Source: Fonsecaea monophora (Eukaryota; Ascomycota; Eurotiomycetes; Chaetothyriales; Herpotrichiellaceae). Taken from it: a DNA stretch of 64,000 nucleotides. The translations under genes and the position numbers were made by a program. This document shows, piece by piece, positions 42,697 through 54,047 of this stretch (positions are counted from its first letter, which is position 1; each line of letters begins with the position of its first letter). The notes beneath the pieces are model-generated. The model made no database searches and was not told the DNA's origin. It saw only the letters and a program-made list of their open reading frames with translations. The stretch spans positions 305,969 to 369,968 of the forward strand of contig NW_019173951.1 in assembly GCF_001642475.1 (NCBI RefSeq), read 5' to 3'.

Positions 42697-44553
42697 ATGT
42701 CGCGAGATCTCCCTTCAGTCCGAACCAATACCCACTCATTTGCACAAGACGCGACAAGATTAAGATCGGTACCTACGCACGAATCTGTTCCCTTCTCTCT
42801 TGCAGGTCCCAGAGCTTCCCATCCTTCGAGAGAGCAGCGAAGCTTTGTCAGTCGCGAATATCAAGAATCATGCCCTGAATATGGACAGCCACCCGACGAA
42901 CCCATCTGGGGGTTGGCTGCTCCTTTACCACGGGTCAAGCGTCGAGGTATGCGATCCCCAGACAGGAGACCAGAGAGAGATGCCATAGACGAGCCAACAA
43001 GAACCCGACGACATGCCCGCGAACCCGCGCTGCAACAATCGGCAATAGGAATACACCCAGCATCTCGGACAGAGGCCAGTCCTCACCGACATGGAGAACA
43101 GGAACATGACGAGCCACGCTGGAGCAGCGCTGATACTCGGATGTCTCCCCCCGGGCCAGATCTCCTCCGCCGGGCGACCACCGCCAATGTCTCATCCTAT
43201 CTTAGTGAGCCGGTCGTCCCGCACAATACCGTGCAACAACCTGGCATTCTCAGCGCAGAAACAAAGCGCAAGGAACGCGAGCTGGTCGCTGAGAATATCA
43301 GCGCACACGACAAGGCACGTACTTCATCTGCAGAAGGACGGAGAGGAAGCCATGAATCTCAAGGGCCGCATACCCACGCGTACACATCTCCCAGTGGTTC
43401 GACGGCCCATGACTCTTCCATAGATCGGACGCAAGATTTGGTCGTCGGACGTGAACTGGAACGGGCGGTGAGGAGTGAATCTGCCATCGAATCAGCGCGG
43501 CGGCGACTGCAGCAATTAGCAGATACGGCTGAGTACGAAAGTGGTTTGCGGCAGTGCCCTCCAAACATTGACTGGGAAGAATATCACCCCTCGGGTGACA
43601 CCCTGGTACAACAGCTCTCGCAATCGGGCGAATATTCTCGGCCGCGATTCTTCAACTTTTGGGGCCCAGTACGACATAAATATCGAAAGCCATTCGCGGA
43701 GTTTCTGGGGACCCTGGTTTTCATGACGCTTGGCCTGTCTGGATCCATCGTTCACATGACAGCGGGCAGCGACTACGGAAGTCTGCTGACTGCGTACATG
43801 GCATGGGGTTTTGGGGTGATGATGGGCATCTACATTGCAGGTGGCGTCTCTGGCGCTCATCTCAATCCGACGATTTCAGTCGTTCTCTCCGTCTTTCGCG
43901 GCTTTCCATGGGACCTCTGCTGGAAATATATTGGCGCTCAGTTCCTCGGCAGCATCGCCGCATCTGCACTCGTGTTTGGTCTCTACAGTGACGCCATCAA
44001 CGAGTACACGGCCTCAGACATTGCTCGCGTTGGACCTGCATTCTACACTCAACCCCGTGGCGGATTGAGTAATGTCGCTGCCTTTTTTAATGAGCTCGTC
44101 GCCACCGCAATCGCAGCCGGTTCCGTCCTTGCCTTGGGGGACGACGACAACGCACCGCCGGGAGCAGGCATGCATGCATTCATCATCGCTCTCCTGGTCA
44201 TGTGCCTTTCCATGGCCTTTTCATACAACACTGGCGCAGCTCTCAACCCTGCGCGGGACTTTGGGCCTCGTTTGATAACATTTTTTGCAGGCTCTGGTGT
44301 CCATGTGTTCACCCGGGATAACTGGTGGTGGATTTGGGGGCCTTGGGTCGCTACGCTCGCTGGTGGGCTTGTTGGTGCAAGCGTTTATGACATTTTCATC
44401 TTTAAGGGCGGAGAGTCTCCCATCAACTACCCCACTGGCGCCTTGAGAGCCGAGTTGAATAGCTCATGGAAGGAGATAAGGCAGAAATCAAAGATAGGCC
44501 GGGGAAAGGATAGCACTGGAGATGTCAATAAGGAGATTAATCTTGTCGCTTGA
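42697..44553 (+). CDS. Aquaglyceroporin (MIP family) with long N-terminal extension
   Basis: Single exon, 618 residues from ATG 42697; upstream in-frame codons are non-ATG. Residues 1-330 are hydrophilic, Arg/Ser/Pro-rich and probably cytosolic. The six-helix MIP channel (about 340-575) follows, starting FAEFLGTLVFMTLG. The second channel loop is the glycerol-type NPARDFGPR (Asn517), whose Asp after NPAR marks aquaglyceroporins. The first loop reads HLNPT (Asn390) in place of the usual NPA. The architecture recalls Fps1-type osmolyte channels, whose N terminus regulates gating. Expected in the plasma membrane, moving glycerol or other small neutral solutes. Confidence 0.93.
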   Translation: MSRDLPSVRTNTHSFAQDATRLRSVPTHESVPFSLAGPRASHPSREQRSFVSREYQESCPEYGQPPDEPIWGLAAPLPRVKRRGMRSPDRRPERDAIDEPTRTRRHAREPALQQSAIGIHPASRTEASPHRHGEQEHDEPRWSSADTRMSPPGPDLLRRATTANVSSYLSEPVVPHNTVQQPGILSAETKRKERELVAENISAHDKARTSSAEGRRGSHESQGPHTHAYTSPSGSTAHDSSIDRTQDLVVGRELERAVRSESAIESARRRLQQLADTAEYESGLRQCPPNIDWEEYHPSGDTLVQQLSQSGEYSRPRFFNFWGPVRHKYRKPFAEFLGTLVFMTLGLSGSIVHMTAGSDYGSLLTAYMAWGFGVMMGIYIAGGVSGAHLNPTISVVLSVFRGFPWDLCWKYIGAQFLGSIAASALVFGLYSDAINEYTASDIARVGPAFYTQPRGGLSNVAAFFNELVATAIAAGSVLALGDDDNAPPGAGMHAFIIALLVMCLSMAFSYNTGAALNPARDFGPRLITFFAGSGVHVFTRDNWWWIWGPWVATLAGGLVGASVYDIFIFKGGESPINYPTGALRAELNSSWKEIRQKSKIGRGKDSTGDVNKEINLVA

Positions 44554-44819
44554 AACGAGAGGATGCTGGAAATAGGGTTGAATTCTGCAAGGCAGGTCAT
44601 TTAGGGCCGCTGGCACAAGCATCACCCATCCGTCTCCATCCTGTCGCTGCTAATCGAAGCTGACGAGGCTGAATAAGACCGAATGAGGCTTTACGTTAGC
44701 GCCCGCTGTTTCCCCAGGACTTTATTAGCGACAGAGAGGCAACTTTCCCGAAATGAATTTCCATCTTCACCTTCTAAACGCTGTTTGCGCATGATCTTTT
44801 CACTTCGCCCCTCCGACTA
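44554..44819. other. Short intergenic spacer
   Basis: 266 bp between the aquaglyceroporin stop and the IMPACT-family ATG, both on the plus strand. No element recognised. Confidence 0.5.
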
Positions 44820-45920
44820 ATGCCTTTGGGAGATGGCACTCTTTCTGACAATGGCATTGCGACCACTAATGTCGCTCTTGCCGACGAGGTCGAAGCCTTA
44901 AATTCCATTTACGGCTCGGATACTATCACCCTCCAAGAATCCGGGGGACCTTCTTCAGTCACCGGGGTCCTGCGCCTTCCAGGGTCTGAAATTTCCCTGC
45001 TCATCTCCTTCCCTGTCGAATACCCTGATGCGCCTCCGGAGATATTAAAGACACAGTCGACGGGAGACAGTGGGCGAAAAGGCGAGGGCGAGGTCGCCGT
45101 CCACATACTCCGCGACGTGCTCACCCGGGTGTGGACTGAGGGCCAGGTGTGTCTGTTCGATCTGGCTGAGGAAGCCGGTCCACTGCTACAGACGCAGCAA
45201 CATGAGAACGAGCACAGTGATGTTGCGCCGACTCAGGGTGTCGTCGAGCAAAGCACTACGAAGTCGCATAGGTCTGCTGCCTCATCCTTGCCCACGCACC
45301 ACCATCATCATCATCAGCCACCGGGTCCCCGCGATGGCCACGCCCTCCCTTTCGAGCATGGCTCTGGCTCTGGCTCTGGCTCTGAACCCTCCTCCACGAT
45401 GAACATGCCCTCTAACGCCGCCGTAGCCTCCTCGCTCGACACGCCCACGTATCCTCCTCCGAACTGGTCCCTTTCCGAGGCCCTCACGGCCAACAGATCG
45501 ACCTTTGTCGCGCGAGCGTGTCCCGTGCGGTCGCTGGACGAGGCGCAGGCCTCCCTCTCGCACCTCCTCGCCTCTAACAAGAAAGTAGCCAGCGCGACGC
45601 ACAACATCAGCGCCTGGCGCATCCAGTCGACCAATGCGCAGACGGGCGCGGTGATTACGGTCCAGGACTCGGACGACGACGGCGAGACCGCCGCGGGGGG
45701 TCGCCTCCTGCATCTGATGCAGCTCATGGACGTGTGGAACTGCATGGTCGTGGTGACCCGGTGGTATGGCGGGGTTAAACTCGGACCAGACCGGTTTCGC
45801 CTCATCAACCAGGTTGCGAGGGAGAGTTTGGTCAAGGGTGGGTTTGTGAAGGAGCATGGAGGAGAGGACAAGGAGTCGGGCAAGGGAAAAGGAGGGGGGA
45901 AGGGGAAGGGAAAGAGGTGA
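44820..45920 (+). CDS. IMPACT/Yih1-family protein (RWD plus UPF0029), Gcn2 pathway regulator
   Basis: Single exon, 366 residues. The N-terminal RWD domain (about 18-130) includes DEVEALNSIYGSDTI and FPVEYPDAPPEI. A variable linker has His-rich (HHHHHH-type, 45300-45320) and Gly-Ser repeats. The C-terminal IMPACT domain (about 225-345) has FVARACPVRS and VVVTRWYGGVKLGPDRF. A Lys/Gly tail ends the protein. Yeast Yih1 and mammalian IMPACT compete with Gcn2 for Gcn1 and so dampen the amino-acid starvation response in the cytosol. The linker is longer than in yeast Yih1 (258 residues). Convergent with the NUP permease gene. Confidence 0.9.
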   Translation: MPLGDGTLSDNGIATTNVALADEVEALNSIYGSDTITLQESGGPSSVTGVLRLPGSEISLLISFPVEYPDAPPEILKTQSTGDSGRKGEGEVAVHILRDVLTRVWTEGQVCLFDLAEEAGPLLQTQQHENEHSDVAPTQGVVEQSTTKSHRSAASSLPTHHHHHHQPPGPRDGHALPFEHGSGSGSGSEPSSTMNMPSNAAVASSLDTPTYPPPNWSLSEALTANRSTFVARACPVRSLDEAQASLSHLLASNKKVASATHNISAWRIQSTNAQTGAVITVQDSDDDGETAAGGRLLHLMQLMDVWNCMVVVTRWYGGVKLGPDRFRLINQVARESLVKGGFVKEHGGEDKESGKGKGGGKGKGKR

Positions 45921-46451
45921 TACAACGCAAGTCTGGCTGTCACGACTGGCTACACGAGATACAAGAGGATGACGGATGATGGTGTAGATTTCGAGTGTAT
46001 AGAAAGACACCTAGCCGTGACATTGAGGATGTACAGTTTAGCTGTGGAATTGGACAGAAAAAGTACCAAGAGTTGATAGATGATGGATTTGTTATGCAAA
46101 AGACTGCGCAGACACGCGCCTTTTCTCTCTGCGTCTGCGTCTACCATTCTTTCATGAATCGGGATTACTCAACCTACACTGTACTCGAGATTATATCATG
46201 ACAAGTATTATCTTGTGTTGTTATATTCATCATTAGATCTGGTTGTATGTGCTATGGACTATGAGCCATGAACCATGGGTCATGCATGGGCCACAACCAT
46301 CTTTTTTCAGTTTCGGGCGGTCTGTTAGTCAATCAGTCGCTCGGTCGAACAGCTCATCTAGCTAGCTACCTAGCTAGCTACGTAGCTGACGGGCGGCTGG
46401 CTGACTGGCTGAATGACTGGCTGGATCTTTTCTACACCAGGTACGTATGTA
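45921..46451. other. Convergent intergenic spacer with CTAG and CTGG repeats
   Basis: 530 bp between two stops. Contains palindromic CTAGCTAGCTACC repeats (46357-46387), CTGG units after them and an ATGGGTCATGCATGGG stretch at about 46275. No gene. Confidence 0.5.
46357..46424 (+). repeat. CTAG/GCTA palindromic repeat followed by CTGG repeats
   Basis: CTAGCTAGCTAC is repeated with a CTAGCTAGCTACGTAGCT copy, then CTGGCTGACTGGCTGAATGACTGG follows. The first half is self-complementary and can form a hairpin. Confidence 0.75.
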
Positions 46452-47845
46452 TCAAGGCATAACCTCTCTGGCTTTGACAGCCGCAGCCCTCCGTCTCGCG
46501 CTCTCCGCGGCCCTGCGCATCCTCAGATTTCCCTGGACGTGCTGGACCTCATCCTCGGCCCTCTTGGCCTTGCGCCTGGTGATGAACTCGCTCGGCTGAC
46601 CAAAGTCCGGCGTGCCGCCGAGGGTGGCGAATATGTCGCCGACGTAGTTCGTCGCGGGAATGCCCTTTGCAAAGGTGCTGTTCCAGCCAGCGAGGATGCC
46701 GTCGACGACGCGCACGCCGGCGATGTAGATGTTTTGGATGGCGGGCGGGAACCCGCCCTGGTCGACGTACAGGAGGTTCTGGATCTCGCTGACCGAGGGG
46801 GGCGGGCGGTCAAAGTCCGAGGCGGTGCGCATGACGATGACGCGCGAGAAGTCGGTCAGGTTGCGCGCCGCGGCCCGCAGGATCGCTTCCAGGCTCGCGT
46901 TGTCTTCCTGCGCCGTCGTGCAGTATACGCCCGACCCGTTGGTCCAGAGCGTCGTCGTGTTCTCAAACGCCTCCGACAGGTGCGTCCCGGAGTAATACAC
47001 GTCCGACGTCGCCACGTCGCAGCCCAGCACGCTCGGTCCCCGCGCTCCCGCCGCGTAGATGCCCTCGGCCGCGTACTTGGCTCGGTACTCCTTGCTGGCC
47101 GCGCTGTCGTTGAGCTTGGCCCCAGTCGCGAAGCTGATGGCCACGTCGCGGAGCGCTTCGTTGACTTCAAAGACCTCGGTGCCGTAGATCCTATAGAAGC
47201 CATACAGACACAATAGATTAGTTCACAAATAGATTTTCCATTTCTTGTTATAGATTCTCATGGCAGTGCCCGAGACGTTGCCTTTTGCCTTGGGATTAAA
47301 ACTCACGTTTCAGGATAATCATCCGGAGCATCGACACCAAATGGAATGTACCCGGTCGTAAAGTTCGAGGGTATATCTCGCAGATCAAACTCGTATTGCA
47401 GCGCAACCTGGACCGCGTACTTGGCAAAGGTCACAGCCCCCAGCGTCGCCACCTTGGGGTTCACGCCTGCAATCCCTGCCACCATAAAGTATGTCTTGGT
47501 GAGGTTGAACTTAGGACTGAGCACAAAGGCGCTGATGGTCGAGGCTGCGTTGATTTCGGATTCCCCAGTCACCACCTGACAGACATCGCCTTTGGCGGTG
47601 CAGTGGACTTCTGGGAACAGAGGTGAGAGACCCGGCACGGTGATGTTCTGGGCTAGGAGGTCGAACTCCTTGATGCCGTACCAGACCTCCGCCTCGGGGG
47701 CAAACATGCTGATGATGACAACCTTTGGAGAGATGGGAGCAGCTCGCTTGACAACATCGCTGCGCGTTTCGACTGGGGACGCTGTCGAGGAGAAAATGAG
47801 AGCTACCGCAGCAACAAGCAGCTGGCAAACACCGTGAGAACGCAT
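46452..47845 (-). CDS. NUP-family purine nucleoside permease-like protein
   Basis: Two exons, 47845-47307 and 47190-46452 (donor GTGAGT, acceptor TATAG, 116-nt intron); 425 residues. An N-terminal signal peptide (about 1-22, hydrophobic LLVAAVALIFSS) and Asn-glycosylation sites (NITV, NFTT, NGSG, NSTF) point to the secretory route. Family blocks include KVVIISMFAPEAEVW, FMVAGIAGVNP and YYSGTHLSEAFE. The group was named after Candida albicans NUP1, shown to affect purine nucleoside uptake. The fold resembles nucleoside phosphorylases, so an extracellular nucleoside-processing role is also possible. The C-terminal tail is Arg-rich (RRKAKRAEDE..). It fits the nitrogen-salvage theme of the window. 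Confidence 0.87.
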
Positions 47846-49175
47846 GGTAGACAGATTCGGAGAGCTCCGTCCGCTTGAGCTTCTGGAAAAGACACGGGGA
47901 CAAGCTTTCTTTGCCCGAGCACGCGAGCAAGAGGAGTGAAAAGAAAGGGACTGCGGAAACTCGGCGACAGGGAGGGACGGTACCTACCTTTTGAACCTAC
48001 GCTCGAAGCTTCGAGCTCCCCTCGTTCATCGGCAGCAGCTGCTGGTTTCGTGGACAGAGCAGCTCTCCAAGCGACGTATTAAAACGCGGTAAATCCCACC
48101 GGAGGCCAGCGGATTGGAGGCAATGACGACGAGATGCAGAGCTTCGGCTGGATAGCCCCCATCCTTGTGTACCTTGCTTTGAAGCTTGTAGCGGCAAACA
48201 AGCATTCGGCACAAGCAATTGGCTGTGGGAGCTTGTTCGTCTGTTTTGTTCTGGAAAGATCGGGCCGTTGTTGTTATCTCTGCCAAAGCGTAGATGGGCA
48301 GATGGTTTCCCGGGGTCGAATGAGCGTAGCTCCCATGCAGATCTAACTTAGCTCGGATCAAGTGTCTGCCCGCCACCGTCTCCATCCCACACCGTTATCT
48401 CGCAGCACACGGGTCAGGATCATCCAAGTATGTGTAGGCTCCCTACCTGGTACGTGATAAGGAGCGCGTGGCACCGAGTACTCATCTCAGCAACATGTCC
48501 GGGTGCGACAGCTTCTTTTGGGGCGAAGTTCGCCTCCATTATGCTGACCAACAAGGCTGAGGAAGCCTCCAGTGGATTAGGTGAAGACAGACTGAAATCA
48601 GATATTACTCGGTACGTGGGACCCTACACTTGGAAACTGGAACCCCAAGGGAATGGTGGCTCGGTGGGTATCGATTTGATACCAGGGAACGAAGCTTGCG
48701 GATGTGGTGATGTTAAGTTGGGTGGCTGGCGTGGTTGGATAGGCGAACTGCGATGTTGCTGCAGCCTATCACGTGCTCCGAGTAGCTACGATAAGCTTTT
48801 CTATTTTTCGCCTGATAAACAAAATTCCCTTATCGTAAATGACGTCAACGCATCGCGGGGTGCGAAATCATTAACTTCCCACTATGTGCAGGTACGAGGA
48901 CTCGATAGGTATGCACGTAACGTGGCACGAAGGTAAGTAGTCTGTATTTTCAGTGCAGCCCCTCTGTATCAAGAGCGAGCTGACAATGCAGTCTATATAG
49001 TCTATTTCTAAATGGTCCGAAACGAAACGAACCTGCTGCTCTCGGACCCAATGCAACGGTCCTCCCAAGCCAGGCGAACTCGCAGGATACCTCAAAAGCC
49101 AAAGGCCACTACGGGCAAAGAGAAGGAACGTCATAAGATGGGGCCGTAGCTAAAAACAAAATGGCACAAGTTTCA
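47846..49175. promoter_or_regulatory. Upstream region of the NUP gene with GATA cores
   Basis: 1.33 kb with no gene. Six GATAA cores on both strands (near 48276, 48393, 48454, 48789, 48814, 48831), about twice the chance level. These lie 0.4-1 kb upstream of NUP, or downstream of the Shb17-like stop. Confidence 0.4.
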
Positions 49176-49990
49176 TCATGTAGAGCCCGGGAAACTCATG
49201 CCCACGAGCACCGCTCGGGCCTCGACATCTCCGTGCGCATAACTCAGCCCGCAAACTCCACCGGGTTCAAGCATCATCTCCAAGTGTGTGCCCAAGTCGA
49301 GCTTCAGCCACCTCTTCACAAAGGCGCGGAGGATGTGGCCATGGGCGACGACCACGGCGTCGCAGTTCCGGTCACCCTGCTGCAGTCCTTGCCGGTGGAT
49401 TGACGTGATCTGCGAAATCAGCCGGTCGAGTCGCTCCGTGACCTGGGGTGGAGTGTGGCCTCCAGGACCCTCGCAGCCGTCCCGCCAGATATCCCAGGGC
49501 CGTTCTCTGTCCAGGCCTCTAGACTTGCGAAGTTCCTCGATCTGGTGCTGCAGAAGACCTTCGTAGTCCCCGTAGCCCCATTCAGCGATGTCTTCGGTCG
49601 TGTGCACCTTCTCCGTAAGCGCGGCGCGTAAGCTGGGTTCTTGAACCTGGTCTAGGAATAGTTGAAGCGTCCGTTGCGCGCGCTGTCTCGGGCTGCATAC
49701 AATGTGGGCGACTTTGCTCGGGTCGATCAAGCGTCCAGCACCGAACACCACCTTGGCTGTTTGGCGGACCTTGTCTTCGCCTTCGGGGAGAAGAGGAAGG
49801 TCGGTGATCCCCGTGAACCGCCCATTCCGAGACCATTCCGTTTCACCTGCGCAGGTAGTATGCGTGTAAGCTTGCAAATACGGGCTGTTCTGTTCGAGGA
49901 AGAGTCGAGGTGCAATATAAAAGCAGGGGATGATGTCTTACCGTGACGAATGAGAAACAGTCGCGGTGTAGCCGCGTCTTTGTCTGACAT
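49176..49990 (-). CDS. Shb17-like sedoheptulose-1,7-bisphosphatase (histidine phosphatase superfamily)
   Basis: Two exons, 49990-49942 and 49846-49176 (donor GTAAGA, acceptor CGCAG, 95-nt intron); 239 residues. The splice rebuilds the catalytic RHGETEW motif (phospho-acceptor His16). Further blocks: FTGITDLPL, CSPRQRAQRT, WGYGDYEGLL, the family-specific RGLDRERPWDIWRDGCEG and a second catalytic His in VVAHGH. These match yeast Shb17 (YKR043C) better than phosphoglycerate mutases. Shb17 hydrolyses sedoheptulose-1,7-bisphosphate in riboneogenesis, feeding ribose phosphate for nucleotide synthesis in the cytosol. It is shorter than the yeast protein (271) at the C terminus. Confidence 0.92.
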
Positions 49991-51406
49991 AGTTTGAGCC
50001 ACGAGCCGACAAAGTAGATCACCCACAATATCTCTCAAAGTTGGGAGGTCCAACAAAGCGCCCTCAGCTATGAGCAATTAGGTGTAACAAAGCGGGATAT
50101 GGTGCTACACCACCACGCGGATATATCGTCCTCTAGCTCAAGCTAGGTTCCTGACCCTCTTATCAATCAGCCTTAAGGTCCTCAGAGGACAACAGGCGGG
50201 AACAACCAGCAAAGTGAAAAATTTCTATCGAGAGTGGCACGTTTTAACTATACCCAAACACACTCGATGTGATGGTCCAGTCTATAGTCCAAACCCCAAA
50301 ACGTGCAAGATACAAAAAAAGAGGGGCAGAAGGAAGGAAAACAAGTACAAAGCTGGGCGTCGTTGAGGCGTTGAATTCAACCCTTTTTAGGAATCTGATG
50401 GATAAAATCACCCAAGTACCTTCCTTAGTCAGCTTCCCTGTATATCCATCCCCCTGCATCTTTTGCTCTGGGTTCTACCCTTTTCTTCCCTGCCTAGCTA
50501 GGTGGTCCATGCGTGTCTTGTTCGTAGGGTCAATGCTGGTGCTTGTCCCTATGCCTGAATCATGCTAGGTTCTACACTCGCATCAAAAGGAAGGCCTTCA
50601 AGCGAACTTACATCGGTGACGTCGATGTCGTATGGTGGAGGGGAATTAGATACTCGGGGAGACAGAGGCAATCCATCAAAACACAAAAACCCTCATGTGC
50701 AAGACGACATCACGACCATGACAGCAATCCCCTGGTGGATATTGATTACCTGTATGTATTGGATGACCTCAGTCTCTACTTTAAAGTGAAGTCGCAGAGC
50801 CTCTCATGGCCTGTACAAGGATACCAGGGACGGGGGGGCCTCCAGTAGGAAGGCATGGCTTTAGTTTCCCACCCGGAGCCGCGAGTGGCCCGGGCCAGAA
50901 CGTTCTAGTTACCCCTACTCAAGCAAACGCATCAAGATAGTAGTCATAGTCCCGTCGATGTGCCGAGTCCTGGTACGGGACTACGAACGACAGGGGTAAG
51001 ATGAGGCTTGTTCGATCTGCAAGCAACATACTCGTAAGTCTTCTTTTGGCCCTGTCGAGAATCATTTGGTTCCAAGGCGGTGCCAGGGTGGAAGAGGCGT
51101 TCGTGATCATGATACTCGTCACCTTCTATAGTTTGTGACACTCAGGCTCATATTTCTGCTCCAAAATCTGCCTATATTCGAATTATACGGGCCGATACAA
51201 ATGGTCAAGTTCTACCCAGACGATCTGATCCTTCGTCTTCCCCCCCCCGTTTCGGGTTCAATGCAAAACTGTCCCGTGGACTTTTAATCTCCATAAACCG
51301 AACCAAATGCATCCCATGCTATGCGTGTTCCAATCAAACCATATTTACCACAGGGTCGTCAAAGTCATTAAGAGTCGTTGGAACTGAGGGACAGGAGCCC
51401 GGTTGC
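49991..51406. other. Intergenic region, Shb17-like / NmrA-like
   Basis: 1.4 kb without a supported gene. Short frames only, one ATACTCGTAAG variant near 51028 and a CCCCCCC run near 51241. Confidence 0.5.
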
Positions 51407-52688
51407 TCAAGTGCTGACACTTTTATCGATCATCCAAGTTTTCCCGTTGGCCTCCTCCTCAATGACAAATGCCTCTTTCGCATATTCGTAGATGGATCTA
51501 TACGGTGGCCAAAGGGATCGCGCTTCGTCTGTGAGTTTGCCAGCTTTGGTTTTGCGAGATGCCTCGGTGCTGCTTTTTCCCGTAATCGTGTCGTTGCTGC
51601 CCTTGCGCCTTGTATCGTATTCGAAATCCGGGCCCGGAAAGTACGGCGCATTGTATTCACCAAACAGAATTTCGATTCCAGCAAGTTGCTCTCTATATCC
51701 GTTGGGGATGGGTACCTTGATCTCGATCCGTTTACTGAAGACATATTTACAGGGTCGATCCAACGCCTTTTCAAATGCCTGACAAACTTGCAACGGGGTG
51801 AGCATCTCAAAGGCAAGAGCAATCCTAGAACAAATCCAACTGTTAGACCCAAGTTCTTTGCTCATGTTGCTTACCACCTTGATCCCGTCAAAAATGGTTA
51901 TGATCAGCCCGACCCCTGCAAACACCGGAGAAAATATCCGGACAAGAATCCTTGTACAAGGTCTTGACTATTCGGGGCGCCGGGAACGAACCATGTGACC
52001 CAGGATCAAGGGTTGTTGTAGAGGAAAAACTCGCGGTAACGTACCTGTGTCCATTCCATTTACCGGGTCCATCCTTGAAAATCTGCAAGACAGCTGGCCC
52101 AACATCGTGCTCAGCATCTAGCCAGGGCAATTTGGTGTCGGGATGGAAAGGTGCTCGCCATTCCAGAGTTCCATCGTCCTTGAAGTCCATGCAGAACAAT
52201 GGGTATGGTAGACTGGTGAAATTGTTGTTGTAGATTCCAGCATAGACAAAGGTCGCAGGGAGTCCAAGCTGTCGAATGTAATTTTCCACCGTGAACTTGC
52301 ATGCCCACTGGGGAAGTGCCGGCCAGCGTGGATTGTGAATTGAATGATCGGGCATGCTGCTGTATATGAAGTGTTGTATGTTGCGCTTCTTAGCCGCATT
52401 GGCCAGTGCCTTGCCGATTTTGATCTCATCGCCACCCAAAGGGTTGGTGTTGATAAAGGCAATCTGAGCACCTTCAAACACAGTGTCGATGAGGACCTGG
52501 TTGTTCAGCAAGGGTCCCTCGAACAACCTGACATTGGGTAAGTCGGCGAGCTCCTCAGCCACCAGGCCTTTCAATGAATGGACATGGGCCCGGACGGCAT
52601 AGCCGACAGCTGCGACTGCCCGAATGACCGACGCAGCCTGACGACCTGTACCGTTGACAATTGCTATGGTCTTGAGTCTATTGGGCAT
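51407..52688 (-). CDS. NmrA-like NAD(P)-binding protein
   Basis: Two exons, 52688-52045 and 51824-51407 (donor GTACGT, acceptor TTCTAG, 220-nt intron, longer than most here); 353 residues. An N-terminal Rossmann start IAIVNGTGRQAASVIRA fits the short, degenerate nucleotide-binding loop of NmrA proteins. It is followed by VRLFEGPLLN, INTNPLGGDEIKIGKALANAAK, FIYSSMPDHS and the NmrA-typical YAGIYNNNF. NmrA senses NAD(P) and represses the GATA activator AreA; most relatives are redox-linked regulators or reductases with unknown partners. This one is not clearly orthologous to NmrA itself. The splice reads IALAFEML across the junction and keeps the frame, but the intron could hide a further short exon. 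Confidence 0.8.
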
Positions 52689-54047
52689 GTGGCGAATATC
52701 TGCCTCTAGGGGTCAAGACAGTCAACGCCTGAAAGGAAAAAAATTGGTTTGGGATGGTGAACTTTGTGAGAGTCGGCGCGAAGAAGATTGTGGCCGTCGA
52801 AAGGATCAATCGCGCATCAAAGATTTCTGCGTTACCAACGCCGTTGTCGATAAGATCAAGATAGAATGCCAAAGGGAAAAAGGCAAAAATGGACCACACC
52901 GTGCTTTTCAGAAATGATTTTGGGTATCATGCGATTAGAGGACAACCAGAGAGACACATTCCACCATAAAGGGCAAGGGAGTCACAGGGACCTCCGTGCC
53001 GTAAATCGGTCCCATTATTCGAGGACCCTTTGGGTGCGCAAATTCTGCAACGGTGTGTGAAAAGGTCTATGACCGCCAAACCTGATGCAGCTTATCCTTT
53101 ACGTAACCGGGAGTGAAAATGTGCCAGCGGGGTGCTGGGTCCATGCTGAGCACGACATTAGGACGGACCTGAGTGCCCGCCCGTAAGGGAGAACCCGATT
53201 CCATCATTTCTCTTTGAAATAGATCAATTTGTTGGGGGGGTAGTACAACGACGCCGCAGAGGGTGACGAGGGAGTTGAGAGCCGACTTCCGCTATACCGC
53301 CAGACACTCCTGGCAAATGAAATGCGGGGGGCGTTGCCAGGTGCTGCCAAAAAGGCGGGGGAGAAGAGTGGCAACCAGGATAGTCAGGATAAGTCAGGAT
53401 AGCCAAGGGCGTCCCGGGTTTCCCATGTCCCAAGCTGGGTCGCTGGGTTCGCCTCGCCTAGGTGGGATAGTAGTGGTCGAGGTCGCCGTCAGTGGCGCCT
53501 TGATCCGAAGACCTAGGGATCCCTTAGTGACCATGCCATTCGAGATGAAGCAGGAGGTCGGTGGGTGTTGTAGGCGTGACTTGGATGGCTCCAAGTGTTC
53601 CAATCCCACTCCGGTTTCGAGGACAAACATAAGCCGCCGTTGGCGGGTACCAAAACTTAGACGTGTCAATCTCGACCCGGGCACCTCCGCGGCCCCATCA
53701 TTGTAGGACTTTTGCAAGCCCATCAAGCAATGTCGTGAGCCTTGGGAATCGCACAATTGGGTTGCTCGATGTGCTCATGGCTGGCCATCTCCTGTTTTAG
53801 CGAGCGCAAGGTGTAGCGTCCTGTACTGCCACGAGGCGTGGATGGATGGCAGCAGGCAAGTCCAGATCATCTGGCATGGCTTTCCAGAGGCGACTTCGGA
53901 CCTAGGTGTGCTTAGCACCCGGTAGCATACAATCGGCGACCAATCGTGCACACCAACCAGGGGCCTCTGACGGAAAGCCATGTGCCAGAACGGCTGGAGA
54001 CTGGGAAACCCAACGCCCAGTTGAAACCAGCTCTTTCTCCAGGTCCA
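52689..54047. other. Intergenic region, NmrA-like / asparaginase
   Basis: 1.36 kb. A plus-strand frame of 147 codons (53263-53706) has no recognised domain. Nothing else was seen. Confidence 0.5.

Noticed and set aside
46413..47216. Long plus-strand frame (267 codons) opposite the NUP gene
   Set aside because: Antisense shadow of a GC3-rich coding exon; no domain, and the NUP frame has clear family motifs.
53263..53706. 147-codon plus-strand frame between NmrA-like and asparaginase genes
   Set aside because: No domain, biased composition, and no supporting start context or homology that I can recognise.
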